Of a stretch of 64,000 nt of DNA, positions 27,492 through 36,190 are shown in pieces (the first letter of the stretch is position 1; each line of letters opens with the position of its first letter). This DNA comes from an uncultured Bacilli bacterium (lineage in GTDB: Bacteria; Bacillota_I; Bacilli_A; RF39; UBA660). The position numbers and the translations under genes were made by a program. The notes under the pieces were generated by a model. The model saw only the letters and a program-made list of their open reading frames with translations. It searched no databases and was not told the DNA's origin. Location: NCBI GenBank assembly GCA_947625505.1, contig CANQON010000002.1, positions 1-64,000 on the forward strand. The letters are read 5' to 3'.

Positions 27492-27934
27492 TGCGTGTTT
27501 TAGTACAAAGAAGTAAAGAATCAAAAGTAACAATTGATGGTAAAGTAAATGGTAAAATTGATAAAGGATTAGTCCTATTGGTAGGATTTACTGATGGTGA
27601 TAATATAAATAATATTAAGTATCTAGCTCGTAAAGTAGTTAACTTAAGAATATTTGATGATGAAAATGGTGTGATGAATAAATCTATTTTAGATGTTGGA
27701 GGTAAAATCTTATCCATATCCCAATTTACTTTATATGGAGATGCTACTAAAGGCAATAGACCTAGTTATATTAAAGCCATGAAAGGGGAATTAGCTACCA
27801 AGTTATATGATGACTTTAATAATGAATTAAGAGAATATAATATTGAGGTTGAAACAGGTATTTTTGGTGCTGATATGTTAGTTAATATAAATAATGATGG
27901 ACCAATAACAATTTGGTTAGAAAGTGAGGAATAA
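27491..27934 (+). CDS. dtd: D-aminoacyl-tRNA deacylase
   Basis: 147 aa, normal length. The active-site signatures SQFTLYGDATKGNRPSY and NDGPITIWLES (the Gly-cisPro loop) are present. It removes D-amino acids mischarged on tRNA. It follows rel directly, the conserved order in Bacilli, with a one-base overlap, and its 3' end contains the ribosome site of the next gene. Confidence 0.95.
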   Translation: MRVLVQRSKESKVTIDGKVNGKIDKGLVLLVGFTDGDNINNIKYLARKVVNLRIFDDENGVMNKSILDVGGKILSISQFTLYGDATKGNRPSYIKAMKGELATKLYDDFNNELREYNIEVETGIFGADMLVNINNDGPITIWLESEE

Positions 27935-27935
27935 T

Positions 27936-29018
27936 ATGTTAAAAAAAGATAGTATTGATTATAAATTAGTTAATTTAGGTATTCTTGCTTTAATCGTTTA
28001 TCTAATGTATCATACAGGTCATTTATGGATAGGAATATTTAATAAGATTATTGCGATAGTTATGCCATTTATCATCGGATTTGCTGTTGCTTATGCAATT
28101 CATCCTTTAGTTTTGAAATTACGTAATAAAGGGATACCTAAAGGAATATCGGTAGCTATTGTCATTATAGGTTTAGTATTAGTATTTGGTTTTACAGGCT
28201 ATTTAGTAAGTAAAACTTGTGTATCACAAATATCAACTTTATTTGAAAGTATTAATACTTTTATTACTGAATTATCTACCCATGACTTTAATATTAATAT
28301 CAGTAGTATTCAAGAAACGATTAATGGATCTTTTCAAGATATTTTAAATGGCCTTACCAAATATGTATCTGATGGCGCTATTAATTTAGTATCGTCATCT
28401 ATTAATTTCTTAGGTAACTTGTTAATAGGTTTTGCGGCATTTATTTATTTCTTAATTGATATGGATAAAATAAGAGCTGCTGTTAAAAAATTCTTTAAAG
28501 GAAGAAGTAAAAAAACATATCGCTTTGTTAAAGTATTAGATACTGAAATGCGTAATTACTTAGGAGGACTTGTCCAAGTAGTCATAATATCTATGTTTGA
28601 ATATGGTATTGCTTATTCTATTATTGGACATCCTAATGCTATTATGTTAGGCTTTTTAGCAGGTATGGCTAACTTTATACCTTACTTTGGAGGTATTGCT
28701 AATAACATAGTTGCAGCTATTACAGCCTTTATTATTAGTCCTGCGTTATTTATACGTACTTTAATAGTTTTCTTCTTATTATCTAGTTTAGATAGTTATG
28801 TTATTAATCCTCATGTATATGGTAAAACAAATTCAATGCATCCATTAGTAACTATCTTTGCTTTATTTGCTGGAGGTATTATCTTTGGACTAATGGGAGT
28901 CTTAATCTCATTCCCACTTGCAATATTTATTGTATCTTTATTTAAATTTTATAAAGCTGATATTAGTTCAGGAATTGAAAAGATAAAAGAGAATTCTAAG
29001 AAAGAAGCAACTTCATAA
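27936..29018 (+). CDS. AI-2E family transporter
   Basis: About 360 aa from ATG 27936, which has GAGGAA inside the dtd end; a GTG at 27924 would overlap it. There are seven to eight hydrophobic helices. The conserved C-terminal half of the family is present (FLAGMANFIPYFGGIANNIVAAI and SLDSYVINPHVYGK). Family members export signalling molecules or act as ion antiporters; the substrate cannot be told from sequence. It sits in the rel-dtd operon, where B. subtilis carries other genes. The stop is at the tip of a terminator. Confidence 0.88.
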   Translation: MLKKDSIDYKLVNLGILALIVYLMYHTGHLWIGIFNKIIAIVMPFIIGFAVAYAIHPLVLKLRNKGIPKGISVAIVIIGLVLVFGFTGYLVSKTCVSQISTLFESINTFITELSTHDFNINISSIQETINGSFQDILNGLTKYVSDGAINLVSSSINFLGNLLIGFAAFIYFLIDMDKIRAAVKKFFKGRSKKTYRFVKVLDTEMRNYLGGLVQVVIISMFEYGIAYSIIGHPNAIMLGFLAGMANFIPYFGGIANNIVAAITAFIISPALFIRTLIVFFLLSSLDSYVINPHVYGKTNSMHPLVTIFALFAGGIIFGLMGVLISFPLAIFIVSLFKFYKADISSGIEKIKENSKKEATS

Positions 29019-29032
29019 GTTACTTCTTTTTT
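29001..29032 (+). terminator. Terminator over the AI-2E transporter stop
   Basis: A stem of 12 pairs with one mismatch (29001-29013 with 29017-29029) and a CAT loop runs into T residues. The TAA stop is 29016-29018. Confidence 0.75.
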
Positions 29033-29085
29033 ATTGTAAAAATAAAGAAAAAATGATATTATTATGCATATGGAGATGATAGTAT

Positions 29086-30399
29086 ATGGCAAATAAAGTA
29101 CAACCTAAGATATTACCAGGTTTTATGGAATTATTACCTGAAGATCAAATTTTATTTAATAGTATGGTAGATAAAATAAGAAGTGTCTATGAAAAATTTG
29201 GCTTTTTACCTTTAGATACTCCTGTAATTGAATATTCGGAAATATTATTAGCCAAAGCAGGAGGAGAAACAGAAAAACAAATATATCGTTTTAATAAAGG
29301 CGATAATGATTTATCATTACGTTTTGATTTAACGGTTCCTTTAGCACGTTATGTTGCGCAACGATATCCTTATTTAACTTTTCCATTTAAAAGATATCAA
29401 ATTGGTAAAGTTTTTAGAGGAGAAAGGCCTCAAAAAGGACGTTTTAGAGAATTTTATCAATGTGATATTGATGTAATTGGTAATGAAAATTTACCATTAG
29501 TTTATGATGCTGAAATACCTGCTATTATATATGCTATATTTAAAGAATTAGATTTTGGACCTTTTATTATTCGAATTAATAATCGTAAAGTTTTAAATGG
29601 CTTCTTTAAATCATTAGACTTAACTGATGAAGCAACAGAAATTCTACGTATTATTGATAAAATAGATAAAATAGGTGAAGATAATGTTAAAGAAGAATTA
29701 ACTGATATGCATATAGATGCTCAAAAAATAGAAACAATACTATCATTTATTCGTATTAAAGGTAGTAATGAAGAAATTATTAAGTCTTTAAAAAATAATG
29801 GTATTAATGATGAAACTTATTTAGAAGGTGTTAATGAATTAGAAGAAGTAATTAAATTAATTAGTTCTTTTGGTTTAGATAAAGATGCATACACTATTGA
29901 TTTAACTATTGCACGTGGATTAGACTATTATACAGGCACAGTCTATGAAACTAATTTAAAAGAATATCCCAAACTAGGAAGTATATGTTCTGGAGGAAGA
30001 TATGAGAATTTAACGGGCTATTATACTGATCAAAAACTACCAGGAATTGGAATATCTATTGGATTAACAAGATTATTTTCCCAACTAAAAGAAGAAGGAA
30101 TAATATCTACTACTAAAAAAAGTTTAATTGATACTTTAATCGTACCTTTAGATGAAGAAAATATGGATTATGTTCTAGAGGTTGCTAACAGATTAAGAGA
30201 TAAAGGACTTAAAGCTGATGTATACTATGGTACTAAAGGTATGAAACAAAAAATGAAATATGCTGATAAATTAGGTGTACCATATGTTATTGTTATAGGT
30301 TCTGATGAAGTAAGTAATAAAGTTGTAACTTTAAAAAATATGGTTACAGGGGAGCAAGAAGTTGTTCAAATTGACAGCCTTACCTCTAAATTTTGTTAA
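29086..30399 (+). CDS. hisS: Histidyl-tRNA synthetase
   Basis: 437 aa. Class II motifs: FDLTVPLARYVAQ (motif 1/2 region), YQIGKVFRGERPQKGRFREF (motif 2) and the histidine-specific RGLDYYTGTVYE at residues 277-288. The C-terminal anticodon-binding domain is complete. It charges tRNA-His. No T-box leader is recognised upstream: the 67 nt before the ATG lack the tRNA-acceptor bulge consensus. An extended -10 (TGTTAAAAT, 30394-30402) near its stop may serve the next gene. Confidence 0.96.
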   Translation: MANKVQPKILPGFMELLPEDQILFNSMVDKIRSVYEKFGFLPLDTPVIEYSEILLAKAGGETEKQIYRFNKGDNDLSLRFDLTVPLARYVAQRYPYLTFPFKRYQIGKVFRGERPQKGRFREFYQCDIDVIGNENLPLVYDAEIPAIIYAIFKELDFGPFIIRINNRKVLNGFFKSLDLTDEATEILRIIDKIDKIGEDNVKEELTDMHIDAQKIETILSFIRIKGSNEEIIKSLKNNGINDETYLEGVNELEEVIKLISSFGLDKDAYTIDLTIARGLDYYTGTVYETNLKEYPKLGSICSGGRYENLTGYYTDQKLPGIGISIGLTRLFSQLKEEGIISTTKKSLIDTLIVPLDEENMDYVLEVANRLRDKGLKADVYYGTKGMKQKMKYADKLGVPYVIVIGSDEVSNKVVTLKNMVTGEQEVVQIDSLTSKFC

Positions 30400-30453
30400 A
30401 ATGCTTTATCTTATTTAAAAAATATGTTATAAGTATATTAGGAGGATATGAAT

Positions 30454-31095
30454 ATGTCTTGGTATAGTAATTTCGTAACACATACAAGTGATGATTTAGA
30501 AGATGAAGAAGAATTAGAAAGAGAAGATAGTGAAGAAAGTACTAAACCTAAAAAACCTGGTTTAGGGAAAAAAATCGCTATTAAATTTAGAGAAACACCT
30601 AAAACAAAATTTGCCTTGAGACAAGTAAAAGATACAGTTATAGCGGGATCTGCTACATTACTTTTAGCTACAACAGTCTTTTCACCTAGTGCTTTAGGTA
30701 TGGTTGTTATTGGTGCTGCATCTTTTGCTGCTACAAAATTAGTTCGTGCAGGATATAATTTTGGTAAAAAACATATTATAAAATCACGTGAAAAAGCATC
30801 TTTAGGCTCAGCAATTGCGGGAAAAGTAGTAGCAACTACAATTACAGCTGCAGGAGCTGTATTACCACTTACTATGGCAGGCTTAACGCCACCAGGTATC
30901 ATTGCTGCAGGAACAGCAGCCTTAGTTTTAGCTAAAGCGACACATTTATTTAAAAAACCAAATGTCAAGAAAAGAGAAAAAAAAGCAAAAGAGTCAAAAA
31001 AGGAAAAACGCAAAAGAAGTGAAGACGATGAGTATGCTGATTCTGCTACTGAAAAAGCTGAAGATGAACATGGACACGGCATGCATCGTGGTTAG
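30454..31095 (+). CDS. Unknown protein with hydrophobic centre and charged tails
   Basis: About 213 aa from ATG 30454, 8 nt after AGGAGG (30440-30445); the ATG at 30448 is only 2 nt from it. I do not recognise the family. The first 40 residues are very acidic. A basic stretch follows. Two long Ala/Gly/Thr-rich hydrophobic segments (about residues 60-98 and 118-160) could be membrane hairpins. The tail is Lys/Arg/Glu-rich and ends in a short His cluster (HGHGMHRG). It lies between hisS and aspS, which are adjacent in B. subtilis. A long minus-strand reading frame here is a shadow caused by this composition. Confidence 0.7.
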   Translation: MSWYSNFVTHTSDDLEDEEELEREDSEESTKPKKPGLGKKIAIKFRETPKTKFALRQVKDTVIAGSATLLLATTVFSPSALGMVVIGAASFAATKLVRAGYNFGKKHIIKSREKASLGSAIAGKVVATTITAAGAVLPLTMAGLTPPGIIAAGTAALVLAKATHLFKKPNVKKREKKAKESKKEKRKRSEDDEYADSATEKAEDEHGHGMHRG

Positions 31096-31104
31096 GAGGA
31101 TAAT

Positions 31105-31338
31105 ATGATTGAACAAGGGGAAATACTTACATTAGAAGATGATGTAAAATATGTAGCAGTTGCTACAACAATGCTAGATGGTATTAATTATGTTTATTTA
31201 ATGTGCCCAGATGATTATAGTAAATTTATGTTTTGTGCTTTTGATCAAGCTGATGGGTTATATGAAGTTGAAGATGAAGAACTTTTAAATAAACTATTAG
31301 AAATATTTAATGAACAACTAAATGGCAATAAAGAATAA
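31105..31338 (+). CDS. DUF1292-like small protein
   Basis: 77 aa, acidic and soluble. The alternating pattern GEILTLEDDVKYVAVATTML...YVYLMCPDDYSKFMFCAFD resembles the DUF1292 family of small Firmicute proteins of unknown role. AGGAGG precedes the ATG and the gene starts 9 nt after the previous stop, so the two are co-transcribed. The similarity is by pattern only. Confidence 0.65.
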   Translation: MIEQGEILTLEDDVKYVAVATTMLDGINYVYLMCPDDYSKFMFCAFDQADGLYEVEDEELLNKLLEIFNEQLNGNKE

Positions 31339-31370
31339 GAATCTATAATATAGAAGAATCTATAATATAG
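31337..31370 (+). repeat. Exact 17-bp tandem duplication before a terminator
   Basis: AAGAATCTATAATATAG occurs at 31337-31353 and again at 31354-31370. The second copy is the left arm of the terminator stem with 31367-31376. Confidence 0.85.
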
Positions 31371-31382
31371 ATTCTTTTTTTC
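31354..31382 (+). terminator. Terminator of the 30.4-31.3 kb operon
   Basis: A 10-bp stem (31354-31363 with 31367-31376) and AAT loop are followed by T residues. The duplicated left arm at 31337 could compete for pairing. Confidence 0.7.
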
Positions 31383-31411
31383 TAGACTTTATAAAATTAC
31401 TGATGTAAAAT
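31383..31411 (+). promoter_or_regulatory. Probable promoter of aspS
   Basis: TAGACT (31383-31388), 17-bp spacer, TAAAAT (31406-31411). AGTGGAGGAA lies before the ATG at 31450. The 39-nt leader has no T-box. Confidence 0.5.
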
Positions 31412-31449
31412 ATAGATGTTGGTGATTCAATAAATAGTGGAGGAATAAA

Positions 31450-33192
31450 ATGAAGAAGATAGAAAATAATTCTTTATCCATAAAGAATGTTGGAGAAGAA
31501 GTAGAATTATATGGATTTGTTAGTAAAAAAAGAAATCTTGGAGGATTAATATTTATTGATTTACGTGATCGAAGTGGCATTGTTCAATTAGTTATTAGAC
31601 CTGAGGATAATGCTTATACTATAGCGGAAGAATTGCGTAATGAATATGTTATTAAAGTAATAGGAACAGTATCTGAAAGAGAAAGTAAAAATGATAAATT
31701 AGCAACTGGAGAAATTGAAATAATTGTTAAAGAATTAACTTTATTAAATACATCTTTAGAGGTACCTTTTACTATTAGTGATGATACGACAGCCTTAGAA
31801 GATACTAGATTAAAATATCGTTATTTAGATTTAAGACGTAATAGCTTACAAAATAATTTAAAAATTAGGCATAAAATAACTATGGCTACTCGAAATTATT
31901 TAGATAGTATTGGATTTATTGAAGTAGAAACACCTGTTTTATGTAAATCAACTCCTGAAGGAGCAAGAGATTATCTTGTACCATCAAGAGTTAATGAAGG
32001 TAAATTTTATGCATTACCTCAATCACCTCAGATATTTAAACAATTATTAATGGTTGGAGGATTAGAAAAATATTTCCAAATTGCTAAATGTTTCCGTGAT
32101 GAAGATTTAAGAGCTGATCGTCAACCTGAATTTACACAAATAGATATAGAAGCTAGTTATGTTGATGAAAATGATGTAATGACTATTGGTGAAGGATTAG
32201 TTGCCCATATATTTAAAGAGATTAAAAATATTGATATAGAATTACCACTTCGTCGTATGCCATATAAAGAAGCTATGGATACTTATGGAAGTGATAAACC
32301 TGATTTAAGATTTGAAATGCCTATTATGGATATAACAGAAATATTTAATAATACATCGTTATCTTTTATTAAAGATGTTATTGATAATGGAGGTATTGTT
32401 AATTGTTTAGTTGCTAAAGGATGCGCTTCTAAATATTCTCGTAAAGAATTAGATAAACTAACAGAATATGTTAAAACATACAAGGCTTCAGGTTTAGCTT
32501 ATTTAAAAGTTGAAGAAGAATTAACAGGTAGTATTGCTAAAGGACTAAATGATAAGGAAATAAATTCTTTAAAAGATAAGTTAAATCTTAGTAAAGATGA
32601 TTTAGTATTAATTATTTGTGGTAAATATAATATAGTTAAAGTAAGCTTAGGTGCTTTAAGATGTAAATTAGGTCGTGACTTAGATTTAATTAAAAAAGGT
32701 GATTATAAGTTATTATGGGTTACAGACTTTCCAACTTTTGAATATAGTGAAGAAGAGGGAAGATATGTATCATGCCATCATCCATTTACTGCTCCTAAAG
32801 ATAGCGATGTTGATAAATTAATTGATGATAAAGCTAATTGTTATTCTAAAGCTTATGATATCGTTATTAATGGATATGAAGCAGGAGGAGGAAGCATAAG
32901 AATTCATAATCAAGAAGTACAATCTAAAGTATTTGAAGCTTTAGGCTTATCTGATGAAGAAATACGTGAAAAGTTTGGATTCTTTGTTGATGCTTTAAAA
33001 TATGGAACACCACCACATGGAGGAATGGCTTTTGGGTTAGATCGTCTTGTTATGCTATTAACGGAAACAGATAATATTCGTGATGTTATCGCATTTCCTA
33101 AAACAGCTTCAGCTTCATGTTTAATGAGTGAAGCTCCAAATACGGTTTCTGAAAGTCAATTAAAAGAACTACATATAAAATTAGATAAATAA
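31450..33192 (+). CDS. aspS: Aspartyl-tRNA synthetase
   Basis: 580 aa, bacterial type. An N-terminal OB-fold anticodon domain (RNLGGLIFIDLRDRSGIVQ) precedes the class II core. Motif 2 is FRDEDLRADRQPEFTQID. The bacterial GAD insertion spans about residues 290-400. Motif 3 ends in GLDRLVMLLT. It charges tRNA-Asp, possibly also tRNA-Asn; the sequence alone does not settle this. It follows the hisS block as in B. subtilis, separated here by two extra genes, a terminator and a promoter. Confidence 0.96.
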   Translation: MKKIENNSLSIKNVGEEVELYGFVSKKRNLGGLIFIDLRDRSGIVQLVIRPEDNAYTIAEELRNEYVIKVIGTVSERESKNDKLATGEIEIIVKELTLLNTSLEVPFTISDDTTALEDTRLKYRYLDLRRNSLQNNLKIRHKITMATRNYLDSIGFIEVETPVLCKSTPEGARDYLVPSRVNEGKFYALPQSPQIFKQLLMVGGLEKYFQIAKCFRDEDLRADRQPEFTQIDIEASYVDENDVMTIGEGLVAHIFKEIKNIDIELPLRRMPYKEAMDTYGSDKPDLRFEMPIMDITEIFNNTSLSFIKDVIDNGGIVNCLVAKGCASKYSRKELDKLTEYVKTYKASGLAYLKVEEELTGSIAKGLNDKEINSLKDKLNLSKDDLVLIICGKYNIVKVSLGALRCKLGRDLDLIKKGDYKLLWVTDFPTFEYSEEEGRYVSCHHPFTAPKDSDVDKLIDDKANCYSKAYDIVINGYEAGGGSIRIHNQEVQSKVFEALGLSDEEIREKFGFFVDALKYGTPPHGGMAFGLDRLVMLLTETDNIRDVIAFPKTASASCLMSEAPNTVSESQLKELHIKLDK

Positions 33193-33200
33193 AATGCAAG

Positions 33201-33229
33201 AACATGTTTATAATTAAACATGTTTTTTA
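33201..33229 (+). terminator. Terminator after aspS
   Basis: AACATGTTTA (33201-33210) pairs with TAAACATGTT (33215-33224), followed by T residues. Confidence 0.8.
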
Positions 33230-33258
33230 TTGAATTCAAGATAAATTTATGGTAAACT
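33230..33258 (+). promoter_or_regulatory. Promoter of the zinc-ribbon operon
   Basis: TTGAAT (33230-33235), 17-bp spacer, TAAACT (33253-33258), directly after the aspS terminator. Confidence 0.6.
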
Positions 33259-33288
33259 ATGTATAGTGTAGAATAGTGGGATGGTAAT

Positions 33289-35418
33289 GTGACTAGTTAT
33301 GTAGTTAGTTTTCTTAGACTCATTGATGAAAATATTATTATTGTCATAGCGTTAGCACTGATTTTTTATATTATTGTTTCCACTTCTTTATACTTTATAT
33401 ATGGAAAGGTTGGAATAGATAAGAAAAAGGCTATAGCTCCAATTTATAATATCATTAGTTTTTTGAAATTAGTATCTCTTCCAACTTGGATGATTATCTT
33501 AATATTTATACCTTATATTAATTATATTGGTATATTTGCTATGAGCTTATTAATGGGTTGGCGTGTAGGAAAAGTCTTTAAACAATCATTATTATTCCGT
33601 ATTGGCTTATGCTTATTACCTTTTATCTTTTTACCTATACTAGCTAAGAAGGATTTAGTTTATCAAAAGTATTCTGAATCAGCTAAATTAATAGGTGAAA
33701 AAAAGGTTATTATAGAAGATAATAAAGAAGTTGTTGTTGATATACCAGAATATGAAATTGAAATTGACGAAGATGTTTCAGCCATAGATATTAATGAATA
33801 TATCGATAAAAAACTTTATTTATCTAATAAGACTATTAAGCAAATTAAAAAAGAAGAAAATAATGAAGTAGCAGATTTAACATATAATTATAATGATTTG
33901 TATAATAAAAAAGAGTCAGAAGATAATCATGAACAAAATATTGATTTAGAAGGTGAGTTAGAGATGAATCAAGATTTAAATACAATGCCAGAAAATGTTA
34001 ATCAAGATTTTCCTGTTCCTTTTACACCTGTTATTCCTAATGTTATTGGTGATCCAGTAGTTAATCAAAATCAAACAGGTATGATGACAGATAATATTAA
34101 TAATGAAATGCCACAAAGTGTATCTGAAGTAAGTACTGTTCCAGAAGTACCAATGGCACCAGTTCCTGATATGAATATGGTAGCTACTCCAGAAGTAGCA
34201 ATGCCTCAAGTTATGCCACAAAGTGTACCTGAAGTAAATGCAGTGCCAGATGTACCAATGGCACCAGCTCCAAATATGAATATGGGTGTTACTCCAGAAG
34301 TACCAATGCCTCAGGCAGTACCACAAAGTGTACCTGAAGTAAGTACTGTTCCAGAAGTATCAATGGCACCAGCTCCTGATATGAATATGGGTGTTACTCC
34401 AGAAGTGCCAATGCCTCAAGTTATGCCACAAAGTGTACCTGAAGTAAGTACTGTTCCAGAAGTACCAATGACACCAGTTCCTGATATGAATATGGTAGCT
34501 GCTTCAGAAATGCCAGTAGCACCAGTTCCAAATATGAATATGGTAGCTGCTTCAGAAATGCCAGTAGCACCAGTTCCTGATATGAATATGGGTGTTACTC
34601 CAAGTAATGATGTGGTAGCTCCTGTACAAGAAATAGCTGATGTATCAAATATGGTTGATAGTACACCTGGTGTATCAGTTATGTCATCACAAGAGTCATT
34701 TAATACTTTACAGATGGCAGCACCTCCTAGCTTTGAAGTAATAGAAGAAAAGGTGGAAGAGCCTGAAGTTCAAGCAGCTCCTCCAATACCTGAAGTAAGT
34801 AAAGAAGATTTAGTTAGTATTGATATAGTAGAGCCTGATGCTTTACCTGTTGGAAATGCTGTTAAAAATAGTATGAATGAAAAGCCAATTGATTATAATG
34901 ATATTATGGGACCTAGTAATACTATACAAAGTAGTGTTGTAGAACCAACTCTTGATCCTGCTACGCAAATGAATCCATTTAGTTCTAGTAGTAATATGAC
35001 TAATCAAGAAGTTGTTCCTACACCACAAGTTACAAATACCTTAATGAATAATAATGAGTTTGTAAATAATGAACCATTGTTAAGAGAAAACGCTGAAGAT
35101 CGTGCTGCTATGAGTGCTGAAAAGCCTCCAGCTAATTCTAAATTTATTGTTAATGAAGAAACTAAATATACATTACCTAAAGAAGAACCTATTCCTGTAG
35201 CAATGCCTACTGATCCTACGTTGGTAGCTGATCCAATGGCTATATTTGGTTCTACGCAAGGAGCTCTTAGACCTACAGCTAGTGAGGCCTTACAGGAGGT
35301 AAAGAAAGAAGAACAACCAAAGAAACAAGAAAAAATTTCTGTATGTCCAAATTGTGGATTTGTTGTAAAAGAAGGACAACCTTCGTGTGTTGTTTGTGGA
35401 TATAGGTTTGATAAATAA
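33289..35418 (+). CDS. Membrane protein with Pro/Val/Met repeats and C-terminal zinc ribbon
   Basis: 709 aa with a GTG start. Three to four membrane helices at the N-terminus (about 14-115) resemble the DUF5684-type block with the KAIAPIYN motif. An acidic stretch follows. Residues 274-434 carry a low-complexity repeat of 35 residues containing MPQSVPEVSTVPEVPMAPVP, and then a 16-residue unit. The last 20 residues form a zinc ribbon (CPNCG and CVVCG). Two further zinc-ribbon genes follow, the first overlapping by one base. A cytoplasmic flexible linker carrying a terminal zinc ribbon is the best structural reading; function is unknown. Confidence 0.75.
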   Translation: MTSYVVSFLRLIDENIIIVIALALIFYIIVSTSLYFIYGKVGIDKKKAIAPIYNIISFLKLVSLPTWMIILIFIPYINYIGIFAMSLLMGWRVGKVFKQSLLFRIGLCLLPFIFLPILAKKDLVYQKYSESAKLIGEKKVIIEDNKEVVVDIPEYEIEIDEDVSAIDINEYIDKKLYLSNKTIKQIKKEENNEVADLTYNYNDLYNKKESEDNHEQNIDLEGELEMNQDLNTMPENVNQDFPVPFTPVIPNVIGDPVVNQNQTGMMTDNINNEMPQSVSEVSTVPEVPMAPVPDMNMVATPEVAMPQVMPQSVPEVNAVPDVPMAPAPNMNMGVTPEVPMPQAVPQSVPEVSTVPEVSMAPAPDMNMGVTPEVPMPQVMPQSVPEVSTVPEVPMTPVPDMNMVAASEMPVAPVPNMNMVAASEMPVAPVPDMNMGVTPSNDVVAPVQEIADVSNMVDSTPGVSVMSSQESFNTLQMAAPPSFEVIEEKVEEPEVQAAPPIPEVSKEDLVSIDIVEPDALPVGNAVKNSMNEKPIDYNDIMGPSNTIQSSVVEPTLDPATQMNPFSSSSNMTNQEVVPTPQVTNTLMNNNEFVNNEPLLRENAEDRAAMSAEKPPANSKFIVNEETKYTLPKEEPIPVAMPTDPTLVADPMAIFGSTQGALRPTASEALQEVKKEEQPKKQEKISVCPNCGFVVKEGQPSCVVCGYRFDK
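34108..34590 (+). repeat. In-frame tandem repeats (105 bp, then 48 bp units)
   Basis: Units begin at 34108, 34213, 34318 and 34423, each exactly 105 bp apart, with the fourth merging into two 48-bp units at 34495 and 34543. The reading frame is kept. Units differ at scattered positions, so the array is not freshly made. The repeats generate a false minus-strand reading frame at 33976-34326. Confidence 0.9.
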
Positions 35419-36173
35419 TGATGAATGCATTAATTATCTTTCTAGGTGTTGTTATTGGTATAATTTTATTCCTTGGAATTATAGCCTTAATAATATGGTC
35501 AAAAATAAAAGCATCAGCTCGTGCTGTGGGTATTAATGATGTAAGTATCAAAAATATTACAAGACAGATGCATCAAATCAAAGAAGAAGATAGTACAAGA
35601 CATCGTAGTGCATCTGGTATGACCGAATTACTTTTACCAAATATTATAAGAGATTTTCCTGAATTTAATGAAAATCAAATATATAATATGACGGAAAGTA
35701 GTTTACGTACAATATTTGAAAGTATAACTAATAAAGATACAAGTGGATTAAATAAAGTACCTTTATTAAAAGAAAGTCTTAATAGTTTAATAAATGATTA
35801 TCGTAATAATGGTATTGATGTTGAATATCGTGATATAATATTTCATGAGTTTGCTATTAAAGATTATACTAAAGAACAAGGAGTTGCGACAGTAACCATT
35901 AGTACAACTTTAGAATATTATTATAAGAAAACAAATAATGGAAATGTTGTTATTGATGATAGATATAAAAAACAAACAAGGTATGCTTGTAAGTTTATTT
36001 ATATATATAATGAATCTTTATTTAAAGATTATGAAAAAGTAATAGTTACTAATTGTCCAAACTGTGGTGCAGTAATTAAAGGCCTGGGTCATAAATACTG
36101 TGAGTATTGTGGTACTGCAATTAAAGAAATAAATTTAAAAGCTTGGACATTTAGTAATTATGAAGAGTATTAA
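35418..36173 (+). CDS. Membrane-anchored Tim44-like protein with zinc ribbon
   Basis: 251 aa. One N-terminal membrane helix (about 4-28) is followed by a basic linker. Residues about 70-200 look like a Tim44-like NTF2-fold domain (EFNENQIYNMTESSLRTIFESI...DVEYRDIIFHEFAIKDY...VTISTTLEYYY). The C-terminal zinc ribbon has CPNCG and CEYCG. It starts in the TAATG of the previous gene and is followed by the SPFH gene after 17 nt. In B. subtilis the ydjG-ydjH-ydjI proteins combine zinc ribbons, membrane segments and an SPFH protein in envelope stress; a similar role is inferred here, not shown. Confidence 0.7.
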   Translation: MMNALIIFLGVVIGIILFLGIIALIIWSKIKASARAVGINDVSIKNITRQMHQIKEEDSTRHRSASGMTELLLPNIIRDFPEFNENQIYNMTESSLRTIFESITNKDTSGLNKVPLLKESLNSLINDYRNNGIDVEYRDIIFHEFAIKDYTKEQGVATVTISTTLEYYYKKTNNGNVVIDDRYKKQTRYACKFIYIYNESLFKDYEKVIVTNCPNCGAVIKGLGHKYCEYCGTAIKEINLKAWTFSNYEEY

Positions 36174-36190
36174 GAAAGAAGGTTATTTTA

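Noticed and set aside
29019-29085. T-box leader upstream of hisS (and 31383-31449 upstream of aspS)
   Set aside because: The gaps are too short and contain no specifier-loop or anti-terminator consensus.
30438-31082. Long minus-strand reading frame of 214 aa
   Set aside because: It is antisense to a plus-strand gene with a good AGGAGG and operon spacing. Its Ser/Ala-rich composition mirrors Lys/Glu and Ala codons of that gene.
33976-34326. Minus-strand reading frame in the repeat region
   Set aside because: It is a shadow of the repeat codons: it repeats with the same period, has unnatural composition and no ribosome site.
34108-34590. CRISPR array
   Set aside because: The repeats are in frame, have no unique spacers and encode protein repeats.
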